Source: Faecalispora anaeroviscerum
GTDB lineage: Bacteria; Bacillota; Clostridia; Oscillospirales; Acutalibacteraceae
Length of the DNA: 64,000 bases
Direction of reading: 5' to 3'
Assembly: GCF_947568225.1 (NCBI RefSeq)
Contig: NZ_CANOOQ010000001.1
Location: 2,857,859 to 2,921,858, forward strand
Both the position numbers and the translations under genes were made by a program. The first letter of the stretch is position 1; each line of letters starts with the position of its first letter. Positions 9,824 through 17,969 of this stretch are shown one piece after another. The notes beneath the pieces are model-generated. The model ran no database searches. It saw nothing but the letters and a program-made list of their open reading frames with translations, and had not been told where the DNA came from.

Positions 9824-12346
9824 ATGCTAACCCCCCCAAAATACAATACGCGAGCCCTGTATTTTACAGACAAACTGCGCGAAAGCATGGGCACTTTTTT
9901 GGAGTATCCCTGTACCATGATGGAAGCGCCAATGGGCTATGGCAAGACCACTGCCGCTAAGGAAGCGCTGCGAAATTTGGATGCGAAGGTTCTGTGGCAG
10001 AACGTGTATACCAGCGGCGCCACTGATTTTTGGGCGGGATTCTGTTCCGTTCTTTCAGAGCTGGATTCTGAACTTGCAGATAACCTCCACCAAATGGAAC
10101 TGCCGATGGGCAGCGTATGGCAGAGAGAGGTCATCCAATTACTTCACACGATAAATAGTGACATCCCTGTCTTTTTGGTCATTGACGATTATCATTTTAT
10201 CCGCGATAGCAGAGTGGATGAATTCATGTCTTTTTTGGTGCGTCATTTACCACAGTTTCTGCATGTAATCATTCTTACCCGCATGTCTTTTCTCAACGGA
10301 AATTCCGAGCTGAGGCTCAAGGGCTTTGTCAATTACATTGGGCTGGATGTTCTCGCGTTTACCCCGGATGATATTGCAAAATATTACCGGCTGTGCGGGG
10401 TAGTGACCATAGAATCGGAACGGGACATGCTCTTTTCTTACAGCGAAGGCTGGATCTCCGCATTATATCTGTTTCTGCTGGAATACACATCGCGGGGCAG
10501 CTTTGCGCCTACCCGGGATATTCCGACGTTGGTTCATCAAAATGTGTACGACCCTTTACGGGATGAATTAAAATCCTTTTTAAATCGCATTTGCCTGTTT
10601 GATATGTTCAGTAAGGAGCAGGTGCGGCATATGTGGAAGCATGGCAATGCCGAGCGGCTTTTGAACGATTTGCTTGCCTGCAATGCGTTTATAACCTGCG
10701 ACCGTTTAACGGGAGAATATCATTTGCATAATATTTTCAGCATCTGTGTGCGCGAGGAGTTTGATCAGCTGCCACAAATGGAGCAAAGAGAAATTTGGAA
10801 CTGCGCCGCAGACTGGTATTTTGATCATTCTGAATATGCTTCTTCAATGGAATTTTATTTTAAGTCCAAAAATTTTGATCAGTTGCTCTTTGCAATTGAA
10901 AAGGATAAGGGAAACAGCTTTTCTGCGGAAAACCAAACGGTTATGATTCAATACTTTTCAGAATGCCCGGATTCGATACGCTTCCACCATCACCTGGCAA
11001 TGCTGATTTATTCAAAAAGGCTGTTCGGTTTTCGGCAGCCAGAGCTTTTTCAAAAAATCTGTGAGGAAACGATAAAGCACATTAGGGAAGACGACAGCCT
11101 GAGCGAAGAGGAAAAAAACAATTTAATCGGTGAGTACGAAATCATCCGCAGCTTTGCGTGCTACAACGATATTGCCGGTATGTCGGAACACCATCGGAAA
11201 GCCTGCTCGCTGATGACAAGAGCGTCCGTCATTTTTGACGCAGACAGCATGTGGACCTTCAGCTCCTTCTCCGTGCTTTTCATGTTCTATCGCGAAAGCG
11301 GAATGCTCACCAAGCATCTACATATCATGAAAGAGGCGCTTCCGTATTATTACCAGGTAACCGGCGGGCATGGCATGGGTGCCGAATATGTGATGGAAGC
11401 GGAAACCTGCTATATGGGCGGTGATATGGAAAACGCCAGAATTATCGCGCATACGGCTTTGGTAAATGCGCAAAGCAGAAATCAGTGGAGTGTTGCCCTG
11501 TGTGCGGAATTTTTGCAGGTGCGTATCGCGCTGTTCCAGGGAGATTATTCTTTTGCGGCTACTCTGCTGAGTCAAATGCGCGAAAACCTGATTCGACAAA
11601 AGCACTATATCCTGTTACATACAATGGATGTTTGTGAGAGTGCCATTTATGCGCAGCTCGGGCAAACACAAAATTTTCCCGTCTGGATTTCTCAGGGGAA
11701 TTTTGCAAATAACAAAATGTTATTTCCCTCTGTTCCCTCACTGCATATGGTTTACGGACGGATTCTTTTGGAGCAGAAGGAATATTTAAAGCTGATCGGA
11801 CAATCGGAACTGTTTCTAAGAACCGCAACTATTTTTCCGAATCTGCTGACTCAAATCTATCTTTATATTTATCTGGCGGCAGCTTACGAACAGCTGGGGC
11901 GCCGAAGTCATGCGGTGGAATCCTTAAACAAAGCGCTCAATATTGCTGCCGCCGATGGATTGTATCTGCCTTTTGTAGAAAATGGGAAATACCTGGAGAG
12001 CCTCCTTTGGGGCACAAAGCATCAGCAGGCGTCAGAAGAATTTGATCAGCACGCTGAATTTGTAACGCAATGCCAAAAGCTGTATGTCGCTTATTTCGCC
12101 TCAATCAAAGCGATTCGGAAGGAGCATTTTACAGATGCCTTGGCCTCTCTCACCGAACGAGAGCAGGAGGTTGCGGCATTAGCTGCAAAGGGGCTGTCGA
12201 ATCCGCAAATCAGCAAACAGCTTTATATCACGGAGCATACGGTGAAAGCTCATTTGAAAAATGCTTTCGAAAAGCTGGGGATTAAGTCTCGCGTTCAGCT
12301 CAATGAGTACCTGTTGTTAAAGAGTTCACAGAATCCGGAGAAATGA
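9824..12346 (+). CDS. MalT-like LuxR-family transcriptional regulator (large ATP-binding type)
   Basis: A transcription activator of about 840 residues in the LAL/MalT architecture. It has an N-terminal STAND-type ATPase with Walker A APMGYGKTT (residues about 37-45) and Walker B VFLVIDDYHF (about 115). A long helical TPR-like sensor region follows, then a C-terminal LuxR helix-turn-helix (LTEREQEVAALAAKG ... HTVKAHLKNAFEKLGI, last 65 residues). Two ATGs compete: 9818 lies only 2 bases after the GAGG site, 9824 lies 8 bases after it and is preferred. It is divergent from DUF2442 and the giant secreted protein, so it may control them; that is inference from position only. The inducer is unknown. 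Confidence 0.9.
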   Translation: MLTPPKYNTRALYFTDKLRESMGTFLEYPCTMMEAPMGYGKTTAAKEALRNLDAKVLWQNVYTSGATDFWAGFCSVLSELDSELADNLHQMELPMGSVWQREVIQLLHTINSDIPVFLVIDDYHFIRDSRVDEFMSFLVRHLPQFLHVIILTRMSFLNGNSELRLKGFVNYIGLDVLAFTPDDIAKYYRLCGVVTIESERDMLFSYSEGWISALYLFLLEYTSRGSFAPTRDIPTLVHQNVYDPLRDELKSFLNRICLFDMFSKEQVRHMWKHGNAERLLNDLLACNAFITCDRLTGEYHLHNIFSICVREEFDQLPQMEQREIWNCAADWYFDHSEYASSMEFYFKSKNFDQLLFAIEKDKGNSFSAENQTVMIQYFSECPDSIRFHHHLAMLIYSKRLFGFRQPELFQKICEETIKHIREDDSLSEEEKNNLIGEYEIIRSFACYNDIAGMSEHHRKACSLMTRASVIFDADSMWTFSSFSVLFMFYRESGMLTKHLHIMKEALPYYYQVTGGHGMGAEYVMEAETCYMGGDMENARIIAHTALVNAQSRNQWSVALCAEFLQVRIALFQGDYSFAATLLSQMRENLIRQKHYILLHTMDVCESAIYAQLGQTQNFPVWISQGNFANNKMLFPSVPSLHMVYGRILLEQKEYLKLIGQSELFLRTATIFPNLLTQIYLYIYLAAAYEQLGRRSHAVESLNKALNIAAADGLYLPFVENGKYLESLLWGTKHQQASEEFDQHAEFVTQCQKLYVAYFASIKAIRKEHFTDALASLTEREQEVAALAAKGLSNPQISKQLYITEHTVKAHLKNAFEKLGIKSRVQLNEYLLLKSSQNPEK

Positions 12347-12398
12347 TGAAACCTTGATTCATATGCGAACGGTGTTAAGTCAGAAAGAAGGATGAGCA

Positions 12399-12941
12399 AT
12401 GATTAACGAAATACTGGAATACAATAAAATGTTTATTCAGAACAAAGGCTACGAAAAATATATTACCAGTAAATATCCGGATAAAAAAATAGCCATAGTC
12501 TCTTGTATGGATACGAGATTAACGGAATTACTGCCCGCAGCGTTGGGATTAAAAAACGGTGATGCGAAAATCATCAAAAATGCGGGAGGGGTCATTTCCC
12601 ATCCGTTTGGAAGCGCGATGCGGAGCCTGCTGATTGGAATTTATGAGCTGGATGTTCAGGAAATACTGGTAATTGGTCATACGGATTGTGGCGCAAGGTG
12701 TACGGATGCTCAAAGAATAATAGAGAAGATGAAGGCACGCGGAATCACGCAGCACGATATTGATCAGGTAAAGGACGTGGGCATAGATTTTGATTTGTGG
12801 CTAGGCGGTTTTATGGATTTAGATCGTTCCATTCAACAATCGGTAGAACAGATACGCAGGCATCCTCTTGTTCCCAAAGAAATCATGGTATATGGGTTCA
12901 TTATAGATTCCGTAACGGGTGAGCTGACGAAGGTAATTTAA
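12399..12941 (+). CDS. Beta-class carbonic anhydrase
   Basis: Interconverts CO2 and bicarbonate with a zinc ion, in the cytoplasm. The 180-residue protein has the beta-class ligands: C36-x-D38-x-R40 in SCMDTR, then H94 and C97 in GHTDCG. These give the Cys-His-Cys zinc site and the Asp-Arg dyad. The length and the NAGG segment fit the short prokaryotic type. The ribosome binding site is AGAAAGAAGGA. It sits 52 bases after the LuxR-type regulator on the same strand, so read-through is possible, but nothing links the two functionally. The reaction is certain at family level; the physiological role (bicarbonate supply for carboxylases) is inferred. Confidence 0.93.
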   Translation: MINEILEYNKMFIQNKGYEKYITSKYPDKKIAIVSCMDTRLTELLPAALGLKNGDAKIIKNAGGVISHPFGSAMRSLLIGIYELDVQEILVIGHTDCGARCTDAQRIIEKMKARGITQHDIDQVKDVGIDFDLWLGGFMDLDRSIQQSVEQIRRHPLVPKEIMVYGFIIDSVTGELTKVI

Positions 12942-13016
12942 TTTAGGCAAATTCTGTTTTGCATTTTATTTTATGAATACAATAAAGCTCTTGGAAATTT
13001 GTGAGGAGGCAGACAG

Positions 13017-13811
13017 ATGAAACTTCAGTTTTCGCTTTGGCCCGGCGGCAAAAACAAATGCCTGACCCTCAGCTATGATGACGGAAGAATACAGGACCGC
13101 CGCTTGGTTGAGATCATGAACCGGTATGGAGTCAAGGGGACCTTCCACCTGAACACAGCGTTTGAAGGAAGGCCCGAATACCTGCCGACAGTGGAGTACA
13201 GAGAATTGTACCGGGGGCATGAAATCAGTGTCCACACGCATTCTCATCCTTCGCTGATTCAAATTCCGCCGGCGCTCCTTCTTTCAGAAATTATGGAGAA
13301 TAGGCGAATCCTGGAACGGGCAGCAGACGGAATTATTCGCGGAATGAGCTATCCATACGGCGAGTATAGCGACGAAATCATTCCTGTTCTGCGGAGCTGC
13401 GGTATGGAATATTCGCGCACGGTGGAGGAAACGGGAATGTTTGGCGTGCCAAGTGATTTTATGCGCTGGAATCCAACCTGTCACCATAACCGCCTGGGCC
13501 ATTTGTGGCAGCGCTTTGTCGACCACCCGGTGGATTTTCGCCTGCAGTTGTTTTATCTTTGGGGGCATAGCTATGAATTTACCCGCGATGACAACTGGCA
13601 GGTGATCGAAGAGTTTTGCCGCGATGCCGGCGGACGTCCCGACATTTGGTATACCACAAATATTAAAATTAAAGATTATGTTACAGCGGTGAAAAATCTG
13701 AAAATAAGTGCCGATATGACGCGGGTTTCCAATTCCAGCGGGATTACGGTATGGTTTCTGGCAGAGAACGATCCTGTCTGTATTGGGCCGGGTGAAACCT
13801 TGTCGCTCTAG
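13017..13811 (+). CDS. Polysaccharide deacetylase (NodB-fold) family protein
   Basis: A carbohydrate-esterase-4-like protein of 264 residues. The NodB motifs are visible: the catalytic/metal Asp pair in LSYDDGR (residues about 20-26), the metal histidines in HTHSHPS (about 75-81), and the SYPYGEYS segment. A short C-terminal beta sandwich follows. Unlike most peptidoglycan or chitin deacetylases it has no signal peptide or membrane anchor, starting directly with MKLQFSLWPGGK. It may therefore act on a small intracellular N-acetyl or formyl substrate. The ribosome binding site is GAGGAGG about 8 bases before the ATG. Substrate unknown. Confidence 0.85.
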   Translation: MKLQFSLWPGGKNKCLTLSYDDGRIQDRRLVEIMNRYGVKGTFHLNTAFEGRPEYLPTVEYRELYRGHEISVHTHSHPSLIQIPPALLLSEIMENRRILERAADGIIRGMSYPYGEYSDEIIPVLRSCGMEYSRTVEETGMFGVPSDFMRWNPTCHHNRLGHLWQRFVDHPVDFRLQLFYLWGHSYEFTRDDNWQVIEEFCRDAGGRPDIWYTTNIKIKDYVTAVKNLKISADMTRVSNSSGITVWFLAENDPVCIGPGETLSL

Positions 13812-13924
13812 TAGGTGCCGAGTACAAACTGTTTTGTTGATTAGAAGGATAGAAAAGATGAAACAGAGTTAAGAAAAACACCGCTCTGCTTTTCATAAGA
13901 AAGACTAAGAAGCCTCGTGGTGAG

Positions 13925-15115
13925 GTGGCGGAAGAAAAGAGGCGGGGGAGTTTGTTAAACTTTTTATATGCTGAGGTAAATATAGTAGGGGCCATGGTTC
14001 TTCTGCTAATATTGACGAATCGAAACGGGGGAAGCTTTGGAAAACTGTCCATTGACCAGAAGATCTTTAACGGTGTACTGTTTTGCAATCTGCTCATTTT
14101 TCTGTTTGATACCGGAATGTGGCTCTTAGACGGCGCTCCGGGCCCCGGGCTGGCCGCACTCAACTATGTGTCTACTACCTTGTACTATCTGTTTAACCCA
14201 TTGATCAGCTTTTTGTGGCTGTTGTATACCGATTTCAAAATTCATGAGAGTAAATCGGGCTTAATGAAGCGCGCGTGGTTCTATGCCATTCCGGTTGCAG
14301 TTTGTACCATTATGACCCTGCTGACTCCTTTTACGGACTGGTTTTTTGTCATCAGTGAGGAAAATCACTATACGCGCGGGCCGCTGTTTTGGGTGATGGC
14401 GTTTTTGTCTAGTGTATGTTTGCTGTATTCCAGCGGCATGTCTGTGAAGGATATTCTGATTAACGGCTGGGAAGAAAACAGATTCCTCAATTTTCCTTTA
14501 CTTGCGTTTCCCGTCCTGATTATTGCGATAACGGCGGTGCAAATTCGTTTCTTCGGTCTGTCCATCATCTGGGTTGGCACAATGCTGGCATGTACCAGCA
14601 TCTATCTTAATCTACAAAATACGGAGGTTTCCACCGATTACCTGACCGGCCTATATAACCGGCGGCGGCTGGAACGTCACCTTCAGCGCAGGATTCGAAC
14701 CAGGCATGCAAGTCGCCTGCTGTTTGCTGTGATTCTCGATCTCGACGATTTTAAAAAAATCAATGACTACTGGGGACACATGGAGGGTGACGCCGCTTTG
14801 GTCAAGGCATCGGAGCTGCTTCGGCAGTCCTGCCGGAAGAGCGAAGATTTTATTGCCAGGCTGGGCGGCGATGAATTTATCATCGTGGGGGAACGTTCCA
14901 GTATAGCAGAGGTGGAGCAACTGGTCCAAACGCTCCAGACCAATGCGGACGAATATAACCGCAGGCATCCGTTGGCCTACACGCTTTTGTTTAGCATAGG
15001 GTACTCCGTATTTCGCGACTCTGACACAGAGGATTCCTTTTTGGCGGCCGCGGATCAGGAAATGTACCGCTGCAAGCAAAAGCACAAGACAGCTTCAGAG
15101 CAGAACCCTTCCTAA
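13925..15115 (+). CDS. Membrane-bound diguanylate cyclase (GGDEF)
   Basis: Makes the second messenger c-di-GMP from two GTP. The N-terminal half (about residues 15-225) has six or seven hydrophobic segments forming a membrane sensor. The C-terminal half is a GGDEF domain starting at TDYLTGLYNRR, with an intact active-site GGDEF at residue 314 and the metal Asp in VILDLDDFKKIND. The product-inhibition I-site is KxxD instead of RxxD, so feedback inhibition may be weak. The start is a GTG at 13925; ribosome-binding-site support is poor, so the exact start is uncertain. A second GGDEF gene follows after 324 bases on the same strand. Confidence 0.92.
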   Translation: MAEEKRRGSLLNFLYAEVNIVGAMVLLLILTNRNGGSFGKLSIDQKIFNGVLFCNLLIFLFDTGMWLLDGAPGPGLAALNYVSTTLYYLFNPLISFLWLLYTDFKIHESKSGLMKRAWFYAIPVAVCTIMTLLTPFTDWFFVISEENHYTRGPLFWVMAFLSSVCLLYSSGMSVKDILINGWEENRFLNFPLLAFPVLIIAITAVQIRFFGLSIIWVGTMLACTSIYLNLQNTEVSTDYLTGLYNRRRLERHLQRRIRTRHASRLLFAVILDLDDFKKINDYWGHMEGDAALVKASELLRQSCRKSEDFIARLGGDEFIIVGERSSIAEVEQLVQTLQTNADEYNRRHPLAYTLLFSIGYSVFRDSDTEDSFLAAADQEMYRCKQKHKTASEQNPS

Positions 15116-15439
15116 TAGCAAAACTGTGTGTCGAAAATAAGCAACCGGGGCTGGAACAAACTGGTTTCAGGTGCGGTTGGTATGCACGCTTTTATGATTT
15201 TGGAACCGCTTTTCTAAAATGCTATAGTATCTTTTCGGATGCAATTGACTTTAAATAAGAAAAGTGCCATGATAGTGAAACGCTACGGTGAAATTCTGCG
15301 TGGCAGCAGTTTGGAAAAGCGTAGGGAACAGCACAAATGGCCCTAAATTACAGGTCGAAATATTGCAGCACGGGTTTCTGAGAAATAATGTTCTGAATGA
15401 GGACTCGTGGTTTTCAGGGCCTGGCCGGGAGGGAACAAG
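15116..15439 (+). other. Intergenic leader between the two GGDEF genes
   Basis: 324 bases without a gene. An imperfect hairpin (AACCG ... CGGTT around 15146-15180) follows the first GGDEF gene. A possible promoter sits at about 15210-15240 (TTGGAA, then TATAGT). I looked for a c-di-GMP riboswitch core here and did not find one. Confidence 0.4.
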
Positions 15440-16630
15440 GTGAGTATACGTTTTCTGCCGCACGGGCAGAAAGAGAAGCAGAATAGCCAGAATATGGAAG
15501 AGATTAAAAAAGAATATTCGAAGGTAGATCGTGACTGGCTTTTGCTGCACTATCAAATTTCTTTTGCAAGTGTGGTATTTGCGATGCTTTGCGAGTGTGT
15601 AATGGGTGTCACTTTGTTCCATTACGACCTGATCTCTATTTCTGTGCAAAGATATATTTGGAAGTACATAGTCTTGCCCGGTGCAGCGAATTTTGCCTGT
15701 ATTGCCCTGGACACAGTGGTGCTAAGGTCAAAGAAAATCTCGCAGCAAAAGAAAATCTATACGGTGTCGCTTACGTATGTAGCGATTTCGTTTATTCTGT
15801 ATACCGTGCACAGCGTTTTCCCAGCAATGTGTTACATTTTTTCGGGTGCTGTGATGCTGACCATTATTTATGCCTGCTACCGCGTAACGGTAATCACGGC
15901 CTTTACGGCAATGCTCGGCTTTGTGATCTCAGAATTATTCATCAAATGGGATCCGGATAAGATCGATGTCTTTTCCAGTCGCCTGCAGTTGGGGGATTTT
16001 TTCACCACGCTTTTCGTTCTGCTGGCCTTTTCCGCGGTTTGTATGGTAACGATTCGCTTTGAAAAGAAGCGAAACCAGATCAGTATTCAGAACTCGGTAG
16101 AACGCTACCAGCTTTGGGAGAGCGTGCGCACCGATGAGGTGACGGGGATTTTTAACCGCAAAGCGCTGCACAATGCCTTTAAGGAGATGGAAGACAGCAG
16201 AGAGGAAAAAATCTATGCCCTGGCCATAGTTGACATCGATCATTTTAAACAGATCAACGACTGCTGGGGGCACCGTGTCGGCGACGAAGTTTTGGTCAGC
16301 TTTGCGGAGGTGCTCAGAGAAAACTGCGGGTGCTCCACGCCGTTTCGCTATGGCGGGGATGAATTTTGCCTGCTGTTCCGAGATGTCAGCATGACGGAGG
16401 CGGTAAACACCTGCGAAAGAATACAGGCAAAGCTTGACGAACTGCTGTTTCCGGGCCACCCGGAACTAAAACTGACCGCAAGCTTTGGCCTGGCACCCTA
16501 TTCTCTCCACATGGATGCGGTTCGGCTGTTCCTCAATGCGGATTATGCGTTGTATGAAGCGAAAAAAACGCGTGACTCCATTCATGTGTACGAAAAAGGC
16601 AGCGACCATTCCGGCCGGTTTTTTGAATAA
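15440..16630 (+). CDS. Second membrane-bound diguanylate cyclase (GGDEF)
   Basis: A c-di-GMP synthase of about 396 residues. Around five or six transmembrane segments lie between residues about 35 and 215, with a short charged linker. The GGDEF domain starts at TDEVTGIFNRKAL, with the metal Asp in VDIDHFKQIND and the signature YGGDEF at about 305. No RxxD inhibitory site precedes the signature (the segment reads GCSTPFRYGGDEF). The GTG at 15440 is chosen because a strong GGGAGGG site lies 6 bases upstream; an in-frame GTG at 15407 has none. Its pairing with the upstream GGDEF protein suggests duplicated or complementary sensory input to the same second messenger. Confidence 0.92.
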   Translation: MSIRFLPHGQKEKQNSQNMEEIKKEYSKVDRDWLLLHYQISFASVVFAMLCECVMGVTLFHYDLISISVQRYIWKYIVLPGAANFACIALDTVVLRSKKISQQKKIYTVSLTYVAISFILYTVHSVFPAMCYIFSGAVMLTIIYACYRVTVITAFTAMLGFVISELFIKWDPDKIDVFSSRLQLGDFFTTLFVLLAFSAVCMVTIRFEKKRNQISIQNSVERYQLWESVRTDEVTGIFNRKALHNAFKEMEDSREEKIYALAIVDIDHFKQINDCWGHRVGDEVLVSFAEVLRENCGCSTPFRYGGDEFCLLFRDVSMTEAVNTCERIQAKLDELLFPGHPELKLTASFGLAPYSLHMDAVRLFLNADYALYEAKKTRDSIHVYEKGSDHSGRFFE

Positions 16631-16763
16631 CCGGGAAAACGGAATGGTCGACAGGAAATGTCCAATAGATATTTAAATTTTAATTTTGCGGCGACCGTTT
16701 TGGCCGCCGTGATTTTCGGTTAGAGCGGCGGCACTGTGCCAGCCGCCAAACGAGGAGACCTTT

Positions 16764-17822
16764 ATGGAAAACAGTCTGTTCTTTTTAATCCCAATGTTGC
16801 TGGCTGCCGCCTTGGGAACGGCATGGTTTGTGTGGCAATACCGCAAAGAAAAGAGAAGCCTTTGGCTGGGGGTTTCCTTTCTGGGGGCGCTGCTGCCGAT
16901 ACTGGGCCTGTGCGCCGTTATTTTACTAATGCTGGAAAAACTGCCCTTTGCCTGGGGAATCCTCATAGTGGGTTCAATTCTGCTTTTGGCGGCTGTTTTG
17001 TTATTTCCGTTTGCACTCATTACCACCCTGTTGATTTCTGGAATCCAGCTGATTCGTAGGGAGGGCTTTTCCCTTTCTCATATGCTTTCGCTAGGGTTCG
17101 GGGTGAGCTATATTGCGTATTTGGTGGTTTGGCCCATGCTGAGAGACATTCGAAAGGATGATTTCTGGGGCTTTCTGTATGCGTATCTTTCCTTTGGGTC
17201 CTTTTTTACTCTGTCAATTTTTGCACTGTATACGATTAGCAGCTTTTTGAATTTGCTCAGGAATCATCGAAAAACATATCAATATATCATTGTGCTGGGC
17301 TGCGGGCTTCAGAACGGTACGGAGGTAACGCCGCTGCTGGCAGGGCGAATGAAAAAGGGAATCGAAGCGTACCGCCAGAATTCTGGCAGCCGGCTGGTGT
17401 GTTCCGGAGGAAAGGGAAGCGATGAAGCTCTCTCGGAGGGGGAGGCGATGAAGCGCTATGCCATAGAGCTCGGCATTCCGGAAGAGGATATTCTGGTGGA
17501 AGAGCAGTCTGTAAACACAAAAGAGAATCTGCAATTTTCTTATCAGCTGATTCAGCAGGAAGCACGTGGAGGTACGGGCAACCTGCTGGTTGTTACAAAT
17601 GGCTACCATGTGTTTCGCGCGTTGCTTTTGGCCAAGCATCTGGGAATCCCCTGTGACGGGCGCGGCTCACGTACCAAGCTGTATTTTTCCTTGAATGCCT
17701 TCATTCGTGAATGGATCGCCTATCTGGTGCTATGGCGCAAAAAATATGTCACCGTTTTGGGGATTTCCTTTTTTGCGCTTGGCGCGGGCTATTTGCTGAG
17801 CTGGTATCTGCGGCAGCTGTGA
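16764..17822 (+). CDS. YdcF/SanA-like (DUF218) membrane protein
   Basis: A 352-residue protein with about five hydrophobic helices in residues 1-165, then a cytoplasmic or extracytoplasmic DUF218 domain. That domain begins YIIVLGCGLQNG and continues with the family signatures LAGRMKKGIEAYR, CSGGKGSDEALSEGEAM, ESVNTKEN-like QSVNTKENL and NGYHVFRALLLAKHLGI. A last helix near the C terminus is followed by QL. DUF218 proteins are associated with cell-envelope functions and S-adenosylmethionine or polyprenyl-type ligands, but the reaction is unsettled. The start has GAGGAG at a good distance. It is followed by paired terminators shared with the convergent ABC transporter genes. Confidence 0.88.
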   Translation: MENSLFFLIPMLLAAALGTAWFVWQYRKEKRSLWLGVSFLGALLPILGLCAVILLMLEKLPFAWGILIVGSILLLAAVLLFPFALITTLLISGIQLIRREGFSLSHMLSLGFGVSYIAYLVVWPMLRDIRKDDFWGFLYAYLSFGSFFTLSIFALYTISSFLNLLRNHRKTYQYIIVLGCGLQNGTEVTPLLAGRMKKGIEAYRQNSGSRLVCSGGKGSDEALSEGEAMKRYAIELGIPEEDILVEEQSVNTKENLQFSYQLIQQEARGGTGNLLVVTNGYHVFRALLLAKHLGIPCDGRGSRTKLYFSLNAFIREWIAYLVLWRKKYVTVLGISFFALGAGYLLSWYLRQL

Positions 17823-17868
17823 CCGCATCAAGAACAGAGAAGAGTGTTTTGTTTTCAAGCAGAAAAAG

Positions 17869-17892
17869 AAGGAAGGCGTCATCGCCTTCCTT
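17869..17892 (-). terminator. Terminator of the ABC exporter operon
   Basis: A 10-bp stem (17869-17878 with 17883-17892) with a 4-base loop. On the minus strand it is followed by CTTTTTCT. It ends the marR-ABC-ABC operon. Confidence 0.82.
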
Positions 17893-17902
17893 CCAGCCTG
17901 TC

Positions 17903-17950
17903 GAAGAACCCATCCTTCGCTTAATGCGTCGGATGGGTTCTTCGCTTGTT
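17903..17950 (+). terminator. Terminator of the YdcF-like gene
   Basis: A 13-bp inverted repeat (17903-17915 with 17931-17943), followed on the plus strand by TTCGCTTGTTTTTG. It lies back to back with the convergent terminator at 17869. Confidence 0.75.
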
Positions 17951-17969
17951 TTTGTTTTGCTTCTACACT

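Noticed and set aside
14688..14704. tRNA-like TpsiC sequence GGTTCGAATCC on the minus strand
   Set aside because: It lies inside the conserved GGDEF coding region, and no acceptor stem, anticodon arm or CCA fits around it.
15116..15439. c-di-GMP riboswitch between the GGDEF genes
   Set aside because: The conserved GEMM core and tetraloop-receptor sequences are not present.
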